Below, in pieces: positions 56,375 to 64,000 of a DNA stretch of 64,000 nucleotides. This DNA comes from Pseudanabaena cinerea FACHB-1277 (GTDB taxonomy: Bacteria > Cyanobacteriota > Cyanobacteriia > Pseudanabaenales > Pseudanabaenaceae): NCBI RefSeq assembly GCF_014696345.1, contig NZ_JACJPY010000006.1, forward strand, positions 1-64,000. Direction: 5' to 3'. The translations under genes were made by a program, and so were the position numbers. How positions within the stretch are numbered: position 1 is the stretch's first letter; each line of letters starts with the position of its first letter. The notes beneath the pieces were generated by a model, which was not told where the DNA came from, ran no database searches, and saw only the letters and a list, made by a program, of their open reading frames with translations.

Positions 56375-56400
56375 TTAGTCCTATGCTTAATTAGGACTAA
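56375..56400. promoter_or_regulatory. Dyad TTAGTCCTA-N8-TAGGACTAA
   Basis: A perfect 9-base inverted repeat with an 8-base centre lies between two divergent response-regulator genes, 91 bases before the NarL-type start. Such a site fits a dimeric LuxR-type regulator, perhaps self-regulation. Confidence 0.5.
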
Positions 56401-56490
56401 GGCTACTTGTTAGATTAATTTGCAATGGTGTAGCTTTGATTTTGCCCCAAGCACAATGAGAGCCTCTATGAAACTAAGATGGAAAATTCT

Positions 56491-57123
56491 ATGAAAATTC
56501 GTGTTTTACTAGTAGATGATCATTCCTTTATTCGTCGCGCCCTCAAAATTTCTCTCGGAGATGAGGCTTCTCTAGAAATAGTTGGCGAGGCGGAAAATGG
56601 GGAAGTAGCGATCGCGCAGGTGGATCATCTCAAGCCTGATGTCGTTTTGATGGATATTCAAATGCCAATTATGGACGGAGTAGAGACAACCCGTCACATT
56701 TGCGATCGCGCTCCAGAAACGAAAGTTCTCATTTTGACAGTAGATGATACTGACGAAAATATTTCGCAAGCTTTGAAATATGGTGCTTCGGGATATATCT
56801 TAAAAAATACGCTTCCTGAAGAACTTGCCTTTGCAATTCAAGCCGTATACCGAGGCTATATGCATTTAGACTTAAACTTAGGAAGAAGAGTAATTGCGCG
56901 GATACCAGAAACAACAGAGGTCTTAAGTGCTGATTGGGGCAAACTTACTCCAAGAGAACAGGAAATAGTGCAATTGATTGCTACTGGAGCAAATAACGAA
57001 GAAATTGCAAATCGATTATATATTTCACAAAGAACAGTAAAAAATCATATTACAAGTATTCTCAGTCAGCTAAATCTGCGAAATAGGACTCAGATTGCTA
57101 TTTTAGTCGCTCAAATCAAGTAG
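56491..57123 (+). CDS. NarL/FixJ-type response regulator
   Basis: This 210-residue protein has a receiver (about 1-118) with acidic DDHSFIRRAL, Asp in VVLMDIQMPIMDGVE, and Lys in YILKNTLPEE. A LuxR-type helix-turn-helix (about 145-205) reads LTPREQEIVQLIATGANNEE and SQRTVKNHITSILSQL. It should bind DNA as a dimer when phosphorylated. Start ATG 56491 is preceded by GGAAA; ATG 56479 is possible. No kinase is adjacent. Confidence 0.88.
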   Translation: MKIRVLLVDDHSFIRRALKISLGDEASLEIVGEAENGEVAIAQVDHLKPDVVLMDIQMPIMDGVETTRHICDRAPETKVLILTVDDTDENISQALKYGASGYILKNTLPEELAFAIQAVYRGYMHLDLNLGRRVIARIPETTEVLSADWGKLTPREQEIVQLIATGANNEEIANRLYISQRTVKNHITSILSQLNLRNRTQIAILVAQIK

Positions 57124-57165
57124 CGAACAGGATATTGCGGATGCTGTAGCTTGGGCGCGTAACTC

Positions 57166-57422
57166 ATGAGCGATCGCTTGAGAGTGGTAATTGATACTAA
57201 TTTGGTGTTGTCAGCTTTGGTGTTTGGTGGTAGTACAGCAAGATTACATTTAGCATGGCAGAGCGATCGCTTTGTTCCATTGGCTTCTAAGTCAACGATT
57301 ATGGAACTAATCAGGGGGCTTGCTTATCCAAAGTTCAAATTAACAATCGCGATTTGCTCTGTCTTGTTGATAATTTTGCCTATCCAATAGTAACTGTTGA
57401 GCAGTTTTTTACGGTTATTTGA
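57166..57422 (+). pseudogene. Broken PIN-domain toxin
   Basis: It starts MSDRLRVVIDTNLVLSALVF, with the first PIN Asp, and continues to ELIRGLAYPKFKLT near 57346. Then one missing base shifts the frame, and the next frame reads NNRDLLCLVDNFAYPIVTVE until TGA at 57420-57422. The last acidic part of the PIN fold is missing, so it should be inactive. No antitoxin is adjacent. Confidence 0.75.
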
Positions 57423-57526
57423 TCCTTTAAATCGTCTGAATTATTGATCGCACTCTTATTTGATCCGATGGTGATCGGTAACTAAATATGGTTTAATTAT
57501 AAATACTTTAGGTTGATTTCATTGCT

Positions 57527-58186
57527 ATGACTCTTGATGCGATCGAGTTTGCGGAAAATCCAGAGCCGCGTTGCCCTTGTGTGTTGCTTTTAGACACTTC
57601 TGGATCGATGGGTGGGGAAAAGATTGCGGCTCTGAATGCAGGGTTACAGACTTTTCGAGATGATCTGTTGCAGGATAATTTGGCTAGTAAGCGGGTGGAA
57701 GTGGCGATCATTGCTTTTGATACGACGGTGCGCGTGGAGCATGAGTTTGCTACGGCTGAACATTTTCAAGCACCAACTTTGACAGCGCAGGGTTTGACTT
57801 ATACGGCTGCGGGTATTAATAAAGCCCTTGATTTGTTGCAAGCGCGTAAGCGTGAGTATAAGGATAATGGCATTACTTACTATCGCCCTTGGGTGTTTTT
57901 GATTACTGATGGTGCGCCCTATGGCGAGGATGCCTATCTGTTGACTCAGGCAGCGCAACGGGTGAAGGAGGAGGAGACTAATAAACGGGTTGCCTTTTTT
58001 GCGGTGGGTGTGGAAGGTGCGGATATGAATCAGTTGCAAACGATGTCTGTGCGATCGCCTATCAAATTAAAAGGATTAAGTTTCCGCGAGATGTTTGTGT
58101 GGCTGTCGGCAAGTATGCAGCGAGTTTCCCATTCTAAACCCGATGAGCAGGTTCCATTAGCGCCGCCAGGTTGGGGGACAGTCTAA
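57527..58186 (+). CDS. TerY-like von Willebrand A domain protein
   Basis: This 219-residue vWA protein has the MIDAS motif DTSGSMGGEK (DxSxS) with Thr/Asp partners in LTYTAAGINKAL and LITDGAPYGED. TerY proteins form a set with a PP2C phosphatase and a kinase in Ter-type stress systems. Here the phosphatase follows with overlapping stop/start (TAATG), but no kinase is present. It is probably a metal-dependent binding platform. Confidence 0.8.
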   Translation: MTLDAIEFAENPEPRCPCVLLLDTSGSMGGEKIAALNAGLQTFRDDLLQDNLASKRVEVAIIAFDTTVRVEHEFATAEHFQAPTLTAQGLTYTAAGINKALDLLQARKREYKDNGITYYRPWVFLITDGAPYGEDAYLLTQAAQRVKEEETNKRVAFFAVGVEGADMNQLQTMSVRSPIKLKGLSFREMFVWLSASMQRVSHSKPDEQVPLAPPGWGTV

Positions 58187-58968
58187 TGAGTATCGATCAT
58201 AGTCTAGATTCTTCTCAATGGTCAGTGGTAGCGGTTTCTCTGGAAGGAACTAGTCATCAAAAGCGAGATTTGCCCTGTCAGGATGCTCATTTTTGGCAAG
58301 TCGTAGGCGATCGCATCTTAGTTGCGGCTGTTGCGGATGGGGCGGGATCTGTCTCGCTTTCGGAAGTGGGATCTTTGCTGGCGGTGCAAACGGCGGTGAA
58401 GGGAATTGCTTCTAAAATTGCGGATTCATCAGTTCCTGATCGTGATGAAGGATGGAAAGTGCTGCTTAACGGTGGTTTAGAAGATGCTTTAGTGGCTATT
58501 CAAGAAGAGGCAGAATCGCGTCAAGTGAATGTGCGGGAGCTATCAACGACTTTGTTACTTGCGGTAGCGACTCCTGATCTTGTGGCGGCGATTCAGGTGG
58601 GCGATGGAGCGATTGTGGTTGCTAATCAGAAAGGAACGGCGATCGCCTTGACAAGTCCTCCGATTGAAGAATCCCTAGATTTAGCTACCTTTTTAACTTC
58701 ACCTAATGGCATTGATTCTGCTCAAATTTGTCTATGGGAAGGGAAACCTGCTCAGTTAGCGATGTTTTCCGATGGGTTGCAAATGCTGGCTCTGCAAATG
58801 CCTCAAGGTGTAGCTCATGCGCCATTTTTTGCACCGCTATTTAAGTTCATTGCTGAGGCGAAGGATTTAGATGCGGCGCATCAGGAGTTAACTGGATTTT
58901 TGCGATCGCCTAGGGTTTGCGATCGCACTGATGACGATTTGACTTTGCTGCTGGCTGCATTGGCTTAG
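58186..58968 (+). CDS. PP2C-type protein phosphatase (TerY partner)
   Basis: This 260-residue protein has PP2C motifs: the metal-binding Asp-Gly in VAAVADGAGSVSLSEVGS, GDGAIVVANQKG, the second site FSDGLQML and the last Asp pair in TDDDLTLLLAAL. The start ATG 58186 overlaps the vWA stop. It is soluble. It probably removes phosphates set by a kinase encoded elsewhere. Confidence 0.8.
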   Translation: MSIDHSLDSSQWSVVAVSLEGTSHQKRDLPCQDAHFWQVVGDRILVAAVADGAGSVSLSEVGSLLAVQTAVKGIASKIADSSVPDRDEGWKVLLNGGLEDALVAIQEEAESRQVNVRELSTTLLLAVATPDLVAAIQVGDGAIVVANQKGTAIALTSPPIEESLDLATFLTSPNGIDSAQICLWEGKPAQLAMFSDGLQMLALQMPQGVAHAPFFAPLFKFIAEAKDLDAAHQELTGFLRSPRVCDRTDDDLTLLLAALA

Positions 58969-59028
58969 AGTGATTCTACCTAAGCACTTGTACTAAAATA
59001 TTCATAATGAATGATCGAGGTTACTCTC

Positions 59029-59247
59029 ATGCTGTTGCAAGAACTCAAAGAACAGTCTTATAAACTATCGACAAGCGATCGCCTTGAATTAATTAGTGCG
59101 ATCGCTCAGTCTTTGCAAAAATCACGCGATTTGTCTATTGATGTTGAACCTCAACCAATTCAAAACAAACGTCCTGCGTTTGGTGTTATGAAAGGAAGTG
59201 GCGAAATTTTGGGAGATATAGTTGACTCTGGGATTGTTCTCTCATAG
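59029..59247 (+). CDS. Orphan antitoxin-like protein, cut at its end
   Basis: This 72-residue protein begins MLLQELKEQSYKLSTSDRLE and continues to FGVMKGSGEILGDIVDSGIV. The family usually continues with a longer acidic tail and is followed by a PIN toxin. Here it ends early and overlaps the end of the convergent MNT gene. ATG 59029 is preferred over 59011. Confidence 0.6.
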   Translation: MLLQELKEQSYKLSTSDRLELISAIAQSLQKSRDLSIDVEPQPIQNKRPAFGVMKGSGEILGDIVDSGIVLS

Positions 59248-59540
59248 AAAGTAATTCCTACTCTATTAATATGTTCGATTAGGTGTAAATTATCGATGGA
59301 GCTAAAGATTGATAGATCTATGGAATAGGGTAAAAGTAGGTCATCGATTTGGTTTTGGATTTGGAGTAGTTGCCGATGGTTGAGGCGATCGCTAATCAAG
59401 GTTAAATCAATGTCAGATCCATTTTTATAATTACCCTTGGCGCGAGAACCATAGAGAATTACTTTGCTAATTTCGGGATATTCAGCAAAAATCTGATTGA
59501 TCTGGATAATTACTTCGGGTTTTAGTCCAAACTGATTCAT
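59160..59540 (-). CDS. MNT-type nucleotidyltransferase (antitoxin of HEPN)
   Basis: This 126-residue protein has the minimal nucleotidyltransferase motif GSRAKGNYKNGSDIDLTLIS (GSxxxG and DxD). It pairs with the HEPN gene upstream, whose stop it overlaps. MNT proteins AMPylate the HEPN RNase to silence it. The last 25 residues (after ITFYER) are read from sequence antisense to the convergent antitoxin, so the natural end is probably lost and an odd tail added. Confidence 0.8.
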   Translation of the reverse strand: MNQFGLKPEVIIQINQIFAEYPEISKVILYGSRAKGNYKNGSDIDLTLISDRLNHRQLLQIQNQIDDLLLPYSIDLSIFSSIDNLHLIEHINRVGITFYERTIPESTISPKISPLPFITPNAGRLF

Positions 59541-59932
59541 AGGGTTTCCATTTTTTCTTTTAGTTCGATAAATAGCTGAAAGTAGATATCATGAATGTCT
59601 TGATTGATTTGTTGGGCTACTTCGAGATTATAGGTATGTACTGAGGCAATTCTACTTTTGATCATCTTCATCCAGTTGTCGCCATCGGTAATTAAGCCAC
59701 GTTGAAAGGCTAACCGTAAGGCATCTCGACTGCCTTGGATGCTAACTTCTCCTTGTTCTTCGTAGTAGTCTTTAATCACATTCCATGCAAGTTCGTAGGT
59801 GTACTCGAAGGCTTTAATTATTCCTTGTTCTTCTAGTTCGTTTAGTTCACCTTTTTCGATAAATTTGGTAAGCTGAACGATTGCTTTTTGATAGTTATAA
59901 AAGCGTTGCTTCCAACGAATGTCATTTTGCAT
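59537..59932 (-). CDS. HEPN-domain protein (HI0074-type toxin)
   Basis: This 131-residue HEPN protein is of the nucleotidyltransferase substrate-binding type. The Rx4H active motif is in SRIASVHTYN. The start is MQNDIRWKQRFYNYQKAIVQ and the middle AFEYTYELAWNVIKDYYEEQ matches the family. It should be an RNase held in check by the MNT gene, which starts four bases before its end. Confidence 0.85.
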   Translation of the reverse strand: MQNDIRWKQRFYNYQKAIVQLTKFIEKGELNELEEQGIIKAFEYTYELAWNVIKDYYEEQGEVSIQGSRDALRLAFQRGLITDGDNWMKMIKSRIASVHTYNLEVAQQINQDIHDIYFQLFIELKEKMETL

Positions 59933-59974
59933 ATAAAGTCTTTGATGAGTTCTTTAATATTTAATTCTGTTTGA

Positions 59975-62383
59975 TCAATTAAATTTAATTTCACTTTGTC
60001 TCGCAGTAACGTTGATGAAGCATCCACATCTGTTACACGTAGTAGACTTTGTAGAACTATCAATAGCATTGATATGATTACATCTTGGGCAAGAAATGCT
60101 ACTTGTCATAGTTTTGAGCAATTTGTTCTTATTCTCCAGTGTTGTTTTCTCTACATGAGCTTTTCGTGACAGAACTTGAAGATTGTTTAGCACTGTTTTA
60201 CCACCTTGAGACATCGGTTTAATGTGGTCAATCTGAAAGTCATTACGGATTTTGCTTTTGAATTTACTTACAGCACATGAAATGAATCCATTTTTTGTAG
60301 CTTTGGCAAATACAGCATCTTTGATTTTTCTGTACTCGAAAGGATCTCTTTCTTTAATTTCATTTAAAGTAAGATCTTCGAGTGGTACATCATCGGGAAC
60401 TAATACTGGAAGTACTGAGATTTGGTTGCCATAATATCCTTTAAATTTATATCTTTCAATATCTAACTGCTTTACAAAGTTTAGCTTGGAACCAAAAAGA
60501 ACTTGCCAAAATAATTTCTCATCATTCCAAAGTGAATCAATATAAGCATCTGTAGCTCTATCTCCCAAATCGTTGTCATAAATATGTTTAGCAACGATCG
60601 CTAAATTACATTTTCTTCTTTCACTAAAAGCTAAAAATTCTGGTCTAATTTGCTTTTGAGCATAAAATCGGAGAATATTAATTACATCGTCATCCCTGTA
60701 TGCAAGAAGTGATTGAGCATTTGGGAGATATTTATCTTTAATAATATTTAATAAATATTCAAGTTCACCCTCTGATAATACTTCCCGATCATCTGCATCA
60801 ATCAGTTTGAATATAGCCTCTAAATCGTTGATAAAATTATCGTAAGCTTCTTCTGTTTCATCGTATAGAAGCACGTCATAATTTCGAGGGACAGATTCTC
60901 CTGATTCACAAGGTTCAAGAATTGAAAATCTATAAATACCAATAGGAATACGCTTGAGAAAATCTAATTTTTCTAGGTCAGTTGTATCTATTGAACTATC
61001 CATGATTTTGGCAAATTCTTCGATTTTGTCAATCGATATCAATCGAGCTATTTTCTTAGCTGTCTCTTTGTCTCGATCAATAAATTCGGCATCTTCTTCA
61101 ATATGCAGTTTTTCAGGATTTACCCAATTGATTTTATTTTCCCAATCATCGATAAATGTTACAACATAAGCTTTGTCAGTACCTCCCGCCTTAGTCCCAC
61201 GCAAAGCCCTGCCGATCATTTGAGTCATTAAAATCGTGGAAGTAGTGGGGCGAGTCAAGAAGACTGTTTGGACATTTGGTAAATCTGTCCCCTCCGTCAA
61301 CATTTCAACATTAATCAATACTTCAAGTTTACCATCCTTAAATTGCTGTATTTTTTTGCCATTTTCTTGAGGAGAAATAGTAGCACCAGTTCCTGCACTT
61401 TGAATACTAGAGACTACAAAATCAGATTTAATCCCTCTACTTCTAAAAACTCCGTCTAGCGTAACTGCGTGAACTACATCAATTGCAAAAACTAGCAGAG
61501 GTTTGTATTTATCTCTATTGTTGATGTAATGATCGACAATTTGTCTATTACGAACATTTGACATCGCAATTTTTTCAGCAACATCCCTTGGGATTTTATC
61601 GAATCCCTCAATTGATTTGATATCGTTATCAGATAACTCATGATAAAAATTCAATTGTGTTTCTAAGCTTTCAAAGATTGGCTCAGCAAGAATACCTCTA
61701 TTGATTAGCGTTCTTAAATGTTCAGCAAATATGATGTCATCTGGAAACACCTTTTTTAAAAGCCCCGCCTCGCCTTCTTCAGTTCGGAAAGGAGTAGCGG
61801 TTAAACCCAACATCTTAAAATTCTTACTTTTTTTCCGATCTGTAAAGTTTTTTTCAATACTCTCAATTAATTTGCGATAGGTCTTCGCAGATGCGTGGTG
61901 AGCTTCATCGATCACTAATAGAATTGACTCAGCATGATTAACCCAATTTTCTAACAGATAAATTAAGCCACTGTTCAGACTATCTTTACTCGCAATAATG
62001 ATGTCATCAGTAGATTTAATATTGGCTGGAATATCGTGTTTAGGATGTCCAGAGATAATACGATACCTAAACTGTTTGACATTCTGAACTGTTGAGGAGT
62101 AGGCACTGTTTTTTACAGTATCAAGAGCTTGATTGAGTAATTCGTGACGATGAGCAATCCACAGAACTTTTTGTCCCTTATCGATAAAATTTTTAAGCAT
62201 CCAGTGAACTGCGGTCAAAGTCTTACCGCCACCCGTAGGCAAAACCAACAACCCCTTGAATGGCGCTGAATTTTTTTTGTCAAGCGCTTGAATAGCTTGG
62301 TTTTGATGCTCGTATAAGTCTCGTGGATTCTCACCTCTACTGACTCTTATCGTTCCCGATTTTTCAACTTGTGAAGTTTGCAT
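59975..62383 (-). CDS. SF2 helicase with C-terminal HNH nuclease and zinc ribbon
   Basis: This 802-residue protein has helicase motif I TGGGKT (50-55), motif II DEAH (159-162), motif III TATPFR (about 195-200), and motif VI QMIGRALRG (near 390). A middle part (about 460-690) has no name I can give. The end has an HNH-type segment FQIDHIKPMSQGGKTVLNNL and a zinc ribbon CPRCN..CNRCGC. A helicase and a nuclease in one chain next to a DUF1016 nuclease and HEPN-MNT suggest a defence role. The gene lacks HIP1 octamers. Family: related to restriction-type helicases. Confidence 0.8.
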   Translation of the reverse strand: MQTSQVEKSGTIRVSRGENPRDLYEHQNQAIQALDKKNSAPFKGLLVLPTGGGKTLTAVHWMLKNFIDKGQKVLWIAHRHELLNQALDTVKNSAYSSTVQNVKQFRYRIISGHPKHDIPANIKSTDDIIIASKDSLNSGLIYLLENWVNHAESILLVIDEAHHASAKTYRKLIESIEKNFTDRKKSKNFKMLGLTATPFRTEEGEAGLLKKVFPDDIIFAEHLRTLINRGILAEPIFESLETQLNFYHELSDNDIKSIEGFDKIPRDVAEKIAMSNVRNRQIVDHYINNRDKYKPLLVFAIDVVHAVTLDGVFRSRGIKSDFVVSSIQSAGTGATISPQENGKKIQQFKDGKLEVLINVEMLTEGTDLPNVQTVFLTRPTTSTILMTQMIGRALRGTKAGGTDKAYVVTFIDDWENKINWVNPEKLHIEEDAEFIDRDKETAKKIARLISIDKIEEFAKIMDSSIDTTDLEKLDFLKRIPIGIYRFSILEPCESGESVPRNYDVLLYDETEEAYDNFINDLEAIFKLIDADDREVLSEGELEYLLNIIKDKYLPNAQSLLAYRDDDVINILRFYAQKQIRPEFLAFSERRKCNLAIVAKHIYDNDLGDRATDAYIDSLWNDEKLFWQVLFGSKLNFVKQLDIERYKFKGYYGNQISVLPVLVPDDVPLEDLTLNEIKERDPFEYRKIKDAVFAKATKNGFISCAVSKFKSKIRNDFQIDHIKPMSQGGKTVLNNLQVLSRKAHVEKTTLENKNKLLKTMTSSISCPRCNHINAIDSSTKSTTCNRCGCFINVTARQSEIKFN

Positions 62384-62549
62384 CTTTTAGTTAAACTTAG
62401 TTATTTTTTAACTTGCCTTGGATTCTTGCAATAGTATCACACTACTATCCTTAGTGTCATACATTCATCAGCAATAGGAGATAAAATATTTAAAATCTCG
62501 GCAGCGCTAATGTCATCGCATACCCAATATTCTCATCAAAATAAAACTC

Positions 62550-63566
62550 CTACATTCCCCCCAACAACCTAGCCACCTGCTCTGGAGCAGGCAACTGTCC
62601 CTGCAACTCCAACGGCAAAGACGACACAATTTGATAAGTGGCAATCCCGATCGCCTGATTCGACTGCCGTAGCGCATACTCCACAATCGTCCGATCCTTT
62701 GACTTACAAAGAATAATTCCAATCGCCGCATTCTCACCCTCCAACCTCACGCGATCGTCCAGAGCCGCCAAATAGAACTGCATCTTCCCCACATATTCAG
62801 GCAAAAACTTCCCAATCTTTAACTCAACCGCCACCAAACACTTCAGCCCACGGTGATACAACAACAAATCAATAAAATACTCCTCATCACTAATCTCCAG
62901 ACGATATTGACTACCCACAAAAGTAAACATCCCACCCATCTCTCGCAAAAATGGTTCCACCCTTGTCAAAATCGCTTTCTCAAGTTCGCGTTCGCTATGT
63001 TCATCCGCTAATTCCAGAAAATCAAATGTATATGCATCCTTAATCGCAAGCTTAGCGCGATCGCGCATCTCCTCTGACAAAGTGCGATCAAAATTTGTTT
63101 GATTTAGCAAAGTCTTTTCGTAAATTTTGTTCTCGATTTGGTGAATTAACACATTTTTTGTCCAGCCAAATTTTTGAGTCATGCGAATGTAAAACTCTCT
63201 CTGCAAATCGTCTTTACACTTCTCCAAGATCACCAGATTATGAGTCCAGCCAATTTCTGCAACCAATGGTTGCAGTTTTTCATTCGTGCGGTAAGTGACA
63301 TAAAAATTTCGCATATTCCAAATATTCCGCGCCGAAAACCCAGCCATACCATGAAACTCAACCTGCAAATCCTGAGCTAATTGTTCCACTACTGCCTTAC
63401 CCCAACCAGCGATCTCTTGACGAGTAACGATTAACTCACCAATATCCCAATAAAACGCCATTAACTCTCGATTAACCGCCTTTAAAGCCTCATACTGAGC
63501 AGCACGAATCCGATGCTTCACCGCCACTAACAAACTTCGATAATCTTCTGTAACTTCAATTGCCAT
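62550..63566 (-). CDS. DUF1016 (YhcG-type) PD-(D/E)XK nuclease
   Basis: This 338-residue protein has the DUF1016 N-terminal domain (about 10-150; ELMAFYWDIGELIVTRQEIA, FSARNIWNMRNFY) and a nuclease-type C-terminal part (about 210-310) with FIDLLLYHRGLKCLVAVELK, the PD-ExK-like core. Members are common near restriction and toxin genes. It starts 31 bp after the antitoxin gene stop on the same strand. The pair may have been joined by replacement of a toxin. Confidence 0.85.
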   Translation of the reverse strand: MAIEVTEDYRSLLVAVKHRIRAAQYEALKAVNRELMAFYWDIGELIVTRQEIAGWGKAVVEQLAQDLQVEFHGMAGFSARNIWNMRNFYVTYRTNEKLQPLVAEIGWTHNLVILEKCKDDLQREFYIRMTQKFGWTKNVLIHQIENKIYEKTLLNQTNFDRTLSEEMRDRAKLAIKDAYTFDFLELADEHSERELEKAILTRVEPFLREMGGMFTFVGSQYRLEISDEEYFIDLLLYHRGLKCLVAVELKIGKFLPEYVGKMQFYLAALDDRVRLEGENAAIGIILCKSKDRTIVEYALRQSNQAIGIATYQIVSSLPLELQGQLPAPEQVARLLGGM

Positions 63567-63597
63567 ATCTTTAGATTGTTACAACACTAAAGGATTA

Positions 63598-63852
63598 TCA
63601 CTCAGCATCGATTCCGTCCCACATTTCAGAAATTGGTCTAGTTTGACCTGCCTTAGCTTGCTGAAAAGCCCGTTTCAAACTCGCCTTCACCTCTTCAATA
63701 GGCGTATCATCAGGATCATCTTCCAACTCCTGAACTGGTTCAGAAAACAACACAATCACACGGACACGCCCAGATATATCCACGTCAAAAGGATGATCCA
63801 ACAATAAATGCCCTTGGCGATCAATTGTCCCTGTAGCTTCCACTGCTCTCAT
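63598..63852 (-). CDS. Antitoxin-like protein
   Basis: This 84-residue protein starts MRAVEATGTIDRQGHLLLDH and ends RPISEMWDGIDAE, a common cyanobacterial antitoxin type with a DNA-binding strand region and an acidic tail. The usual small toxin is absent; a DUF1016 gene comes next. Confidence 0.7.
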   Translation of the reverse strand: MRAVEATGTIDRQGHLLLDHPFDVDISGRVRVIVLFSEPVQELEDDPDDTPIEEVKASLKRAFQQAKAGQTRPISEMWDGIDAE

Positions 63853-63931
63853 TTAGATAACCTCACTAATAATGAGAAATAAAAATATACTGTAAATCTA
63901 ATATAGCCTAGTCAGTTAGATACAGACCTTT

Positions 63932-64000
63932 TCACCAAGACTTACCTTTCATTTCATCAGGAAATAACAAGCGATCGGATAACCTATCTTGATCCAAAGC
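63932..64000 (-). CDS. C-terminal end of an unknown gene (cut by window end)
   Basis: On the minus strand the last 22 codons read LDQDRLSDRLLFPDEMKGKS before W and TGA at 63932-63934. The reading frame continues beyond the window. The short piece gives no family call. Confidence 0.4.
   Translation of the reverse strand, partial: ALDQDRLSDRLLFPDEMKGKSW

Overview
The window reads as the chromosome of a cyanobacterium. The octamer GCGATCGC (HIP1) is scattered through nearly all genes. Several families are typical of cyanobacteria: a PatA-type response regulator, a DUF3352 protein, a Psb32-like TPM protein, a SigF-type sigma factor, NurA and HerA homologues, TPR-CHAT proteins, a VOC protein and a CbiQ/EcfT protein. 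Placement near Pseudanabaena is only a guess. No rRNA, tRNA or CRISPR array was seen.

Layout. 1-3.1 kb: the 3' end of an IS1595/ISXO2-like transposase, then four tightly packed genes of unknown function, one of them Cys-rich with poly-Pro linkers. 3.3-12.5 kb: a DUF3352 membrane protein, a PatA-type regulator, and two tandem secreted TPR-CHAT (caspase-like) genes; the second is split at a run of nine A. 12.5-16.2 kb: a cytosine-deaminase-like hydrolase and a Rieske oxygenase, divergent from a CysA-type ABC ATPase. 16.5-23.3 kb: TPM protein, rhodanese and membrane protein, an overlooked 52-residue Cys protein, CheW-like, VOC, VanY-like peptidase, an HEXXH peptidase and NurA. 23.4-28.3 kb: a mosaic of intact, chimeric and broken toxin-antitoxin genes around a ParA-like ATPase and a small SAP-like partner. 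28.3-43.9 kb: mostly housekeeping (lipoprotein, FabG, transaldolase, UreG/UreE/UreF, PotA/PotD, repeat-rich membrane protein, HEAT-repeat protein, permease, EcfT, Pgk, aminotransferase). 44.2-56.3 kb: a 1482-residue acidic protein ending in pentapeptide repeats, response regulators, a DUF3095 protein, a SigF-type factor with a duplicated sigma-2 region, ProA and HerA. 56.5-64 kb: a NarL-type regulator, a broken PIN toxin, a TerY-type vWA/PP2C pair, and a leftward cluster of defence-type genes (DUF1016 nuclease, helicase with HNH and zinc ribbon, HEPN-MNT pair).

How the genes work together. UreE, UreF and UreG mature urease, whose structural genes are elsewhere. The deaminase and Rieske oxygenase may act on one nitrogen-rich substrate. 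PotA and PotD belong to a polyamine importer. NurA and HerA, 31 kb apart, normally form one DNA-end-processing machine. The strongest candidates for undescribed biology are the ParA/SAP-like pair, the helicase-HNH cluster, the split CHAT gene, the SigF with a degenerate extra sigma-2 domain, and the 1-3 kb gene set. Two stretches (about 24.9-27.6 kb and 59.4-63.05 kb) appear to lack HIP1, which suggests recent arrival.
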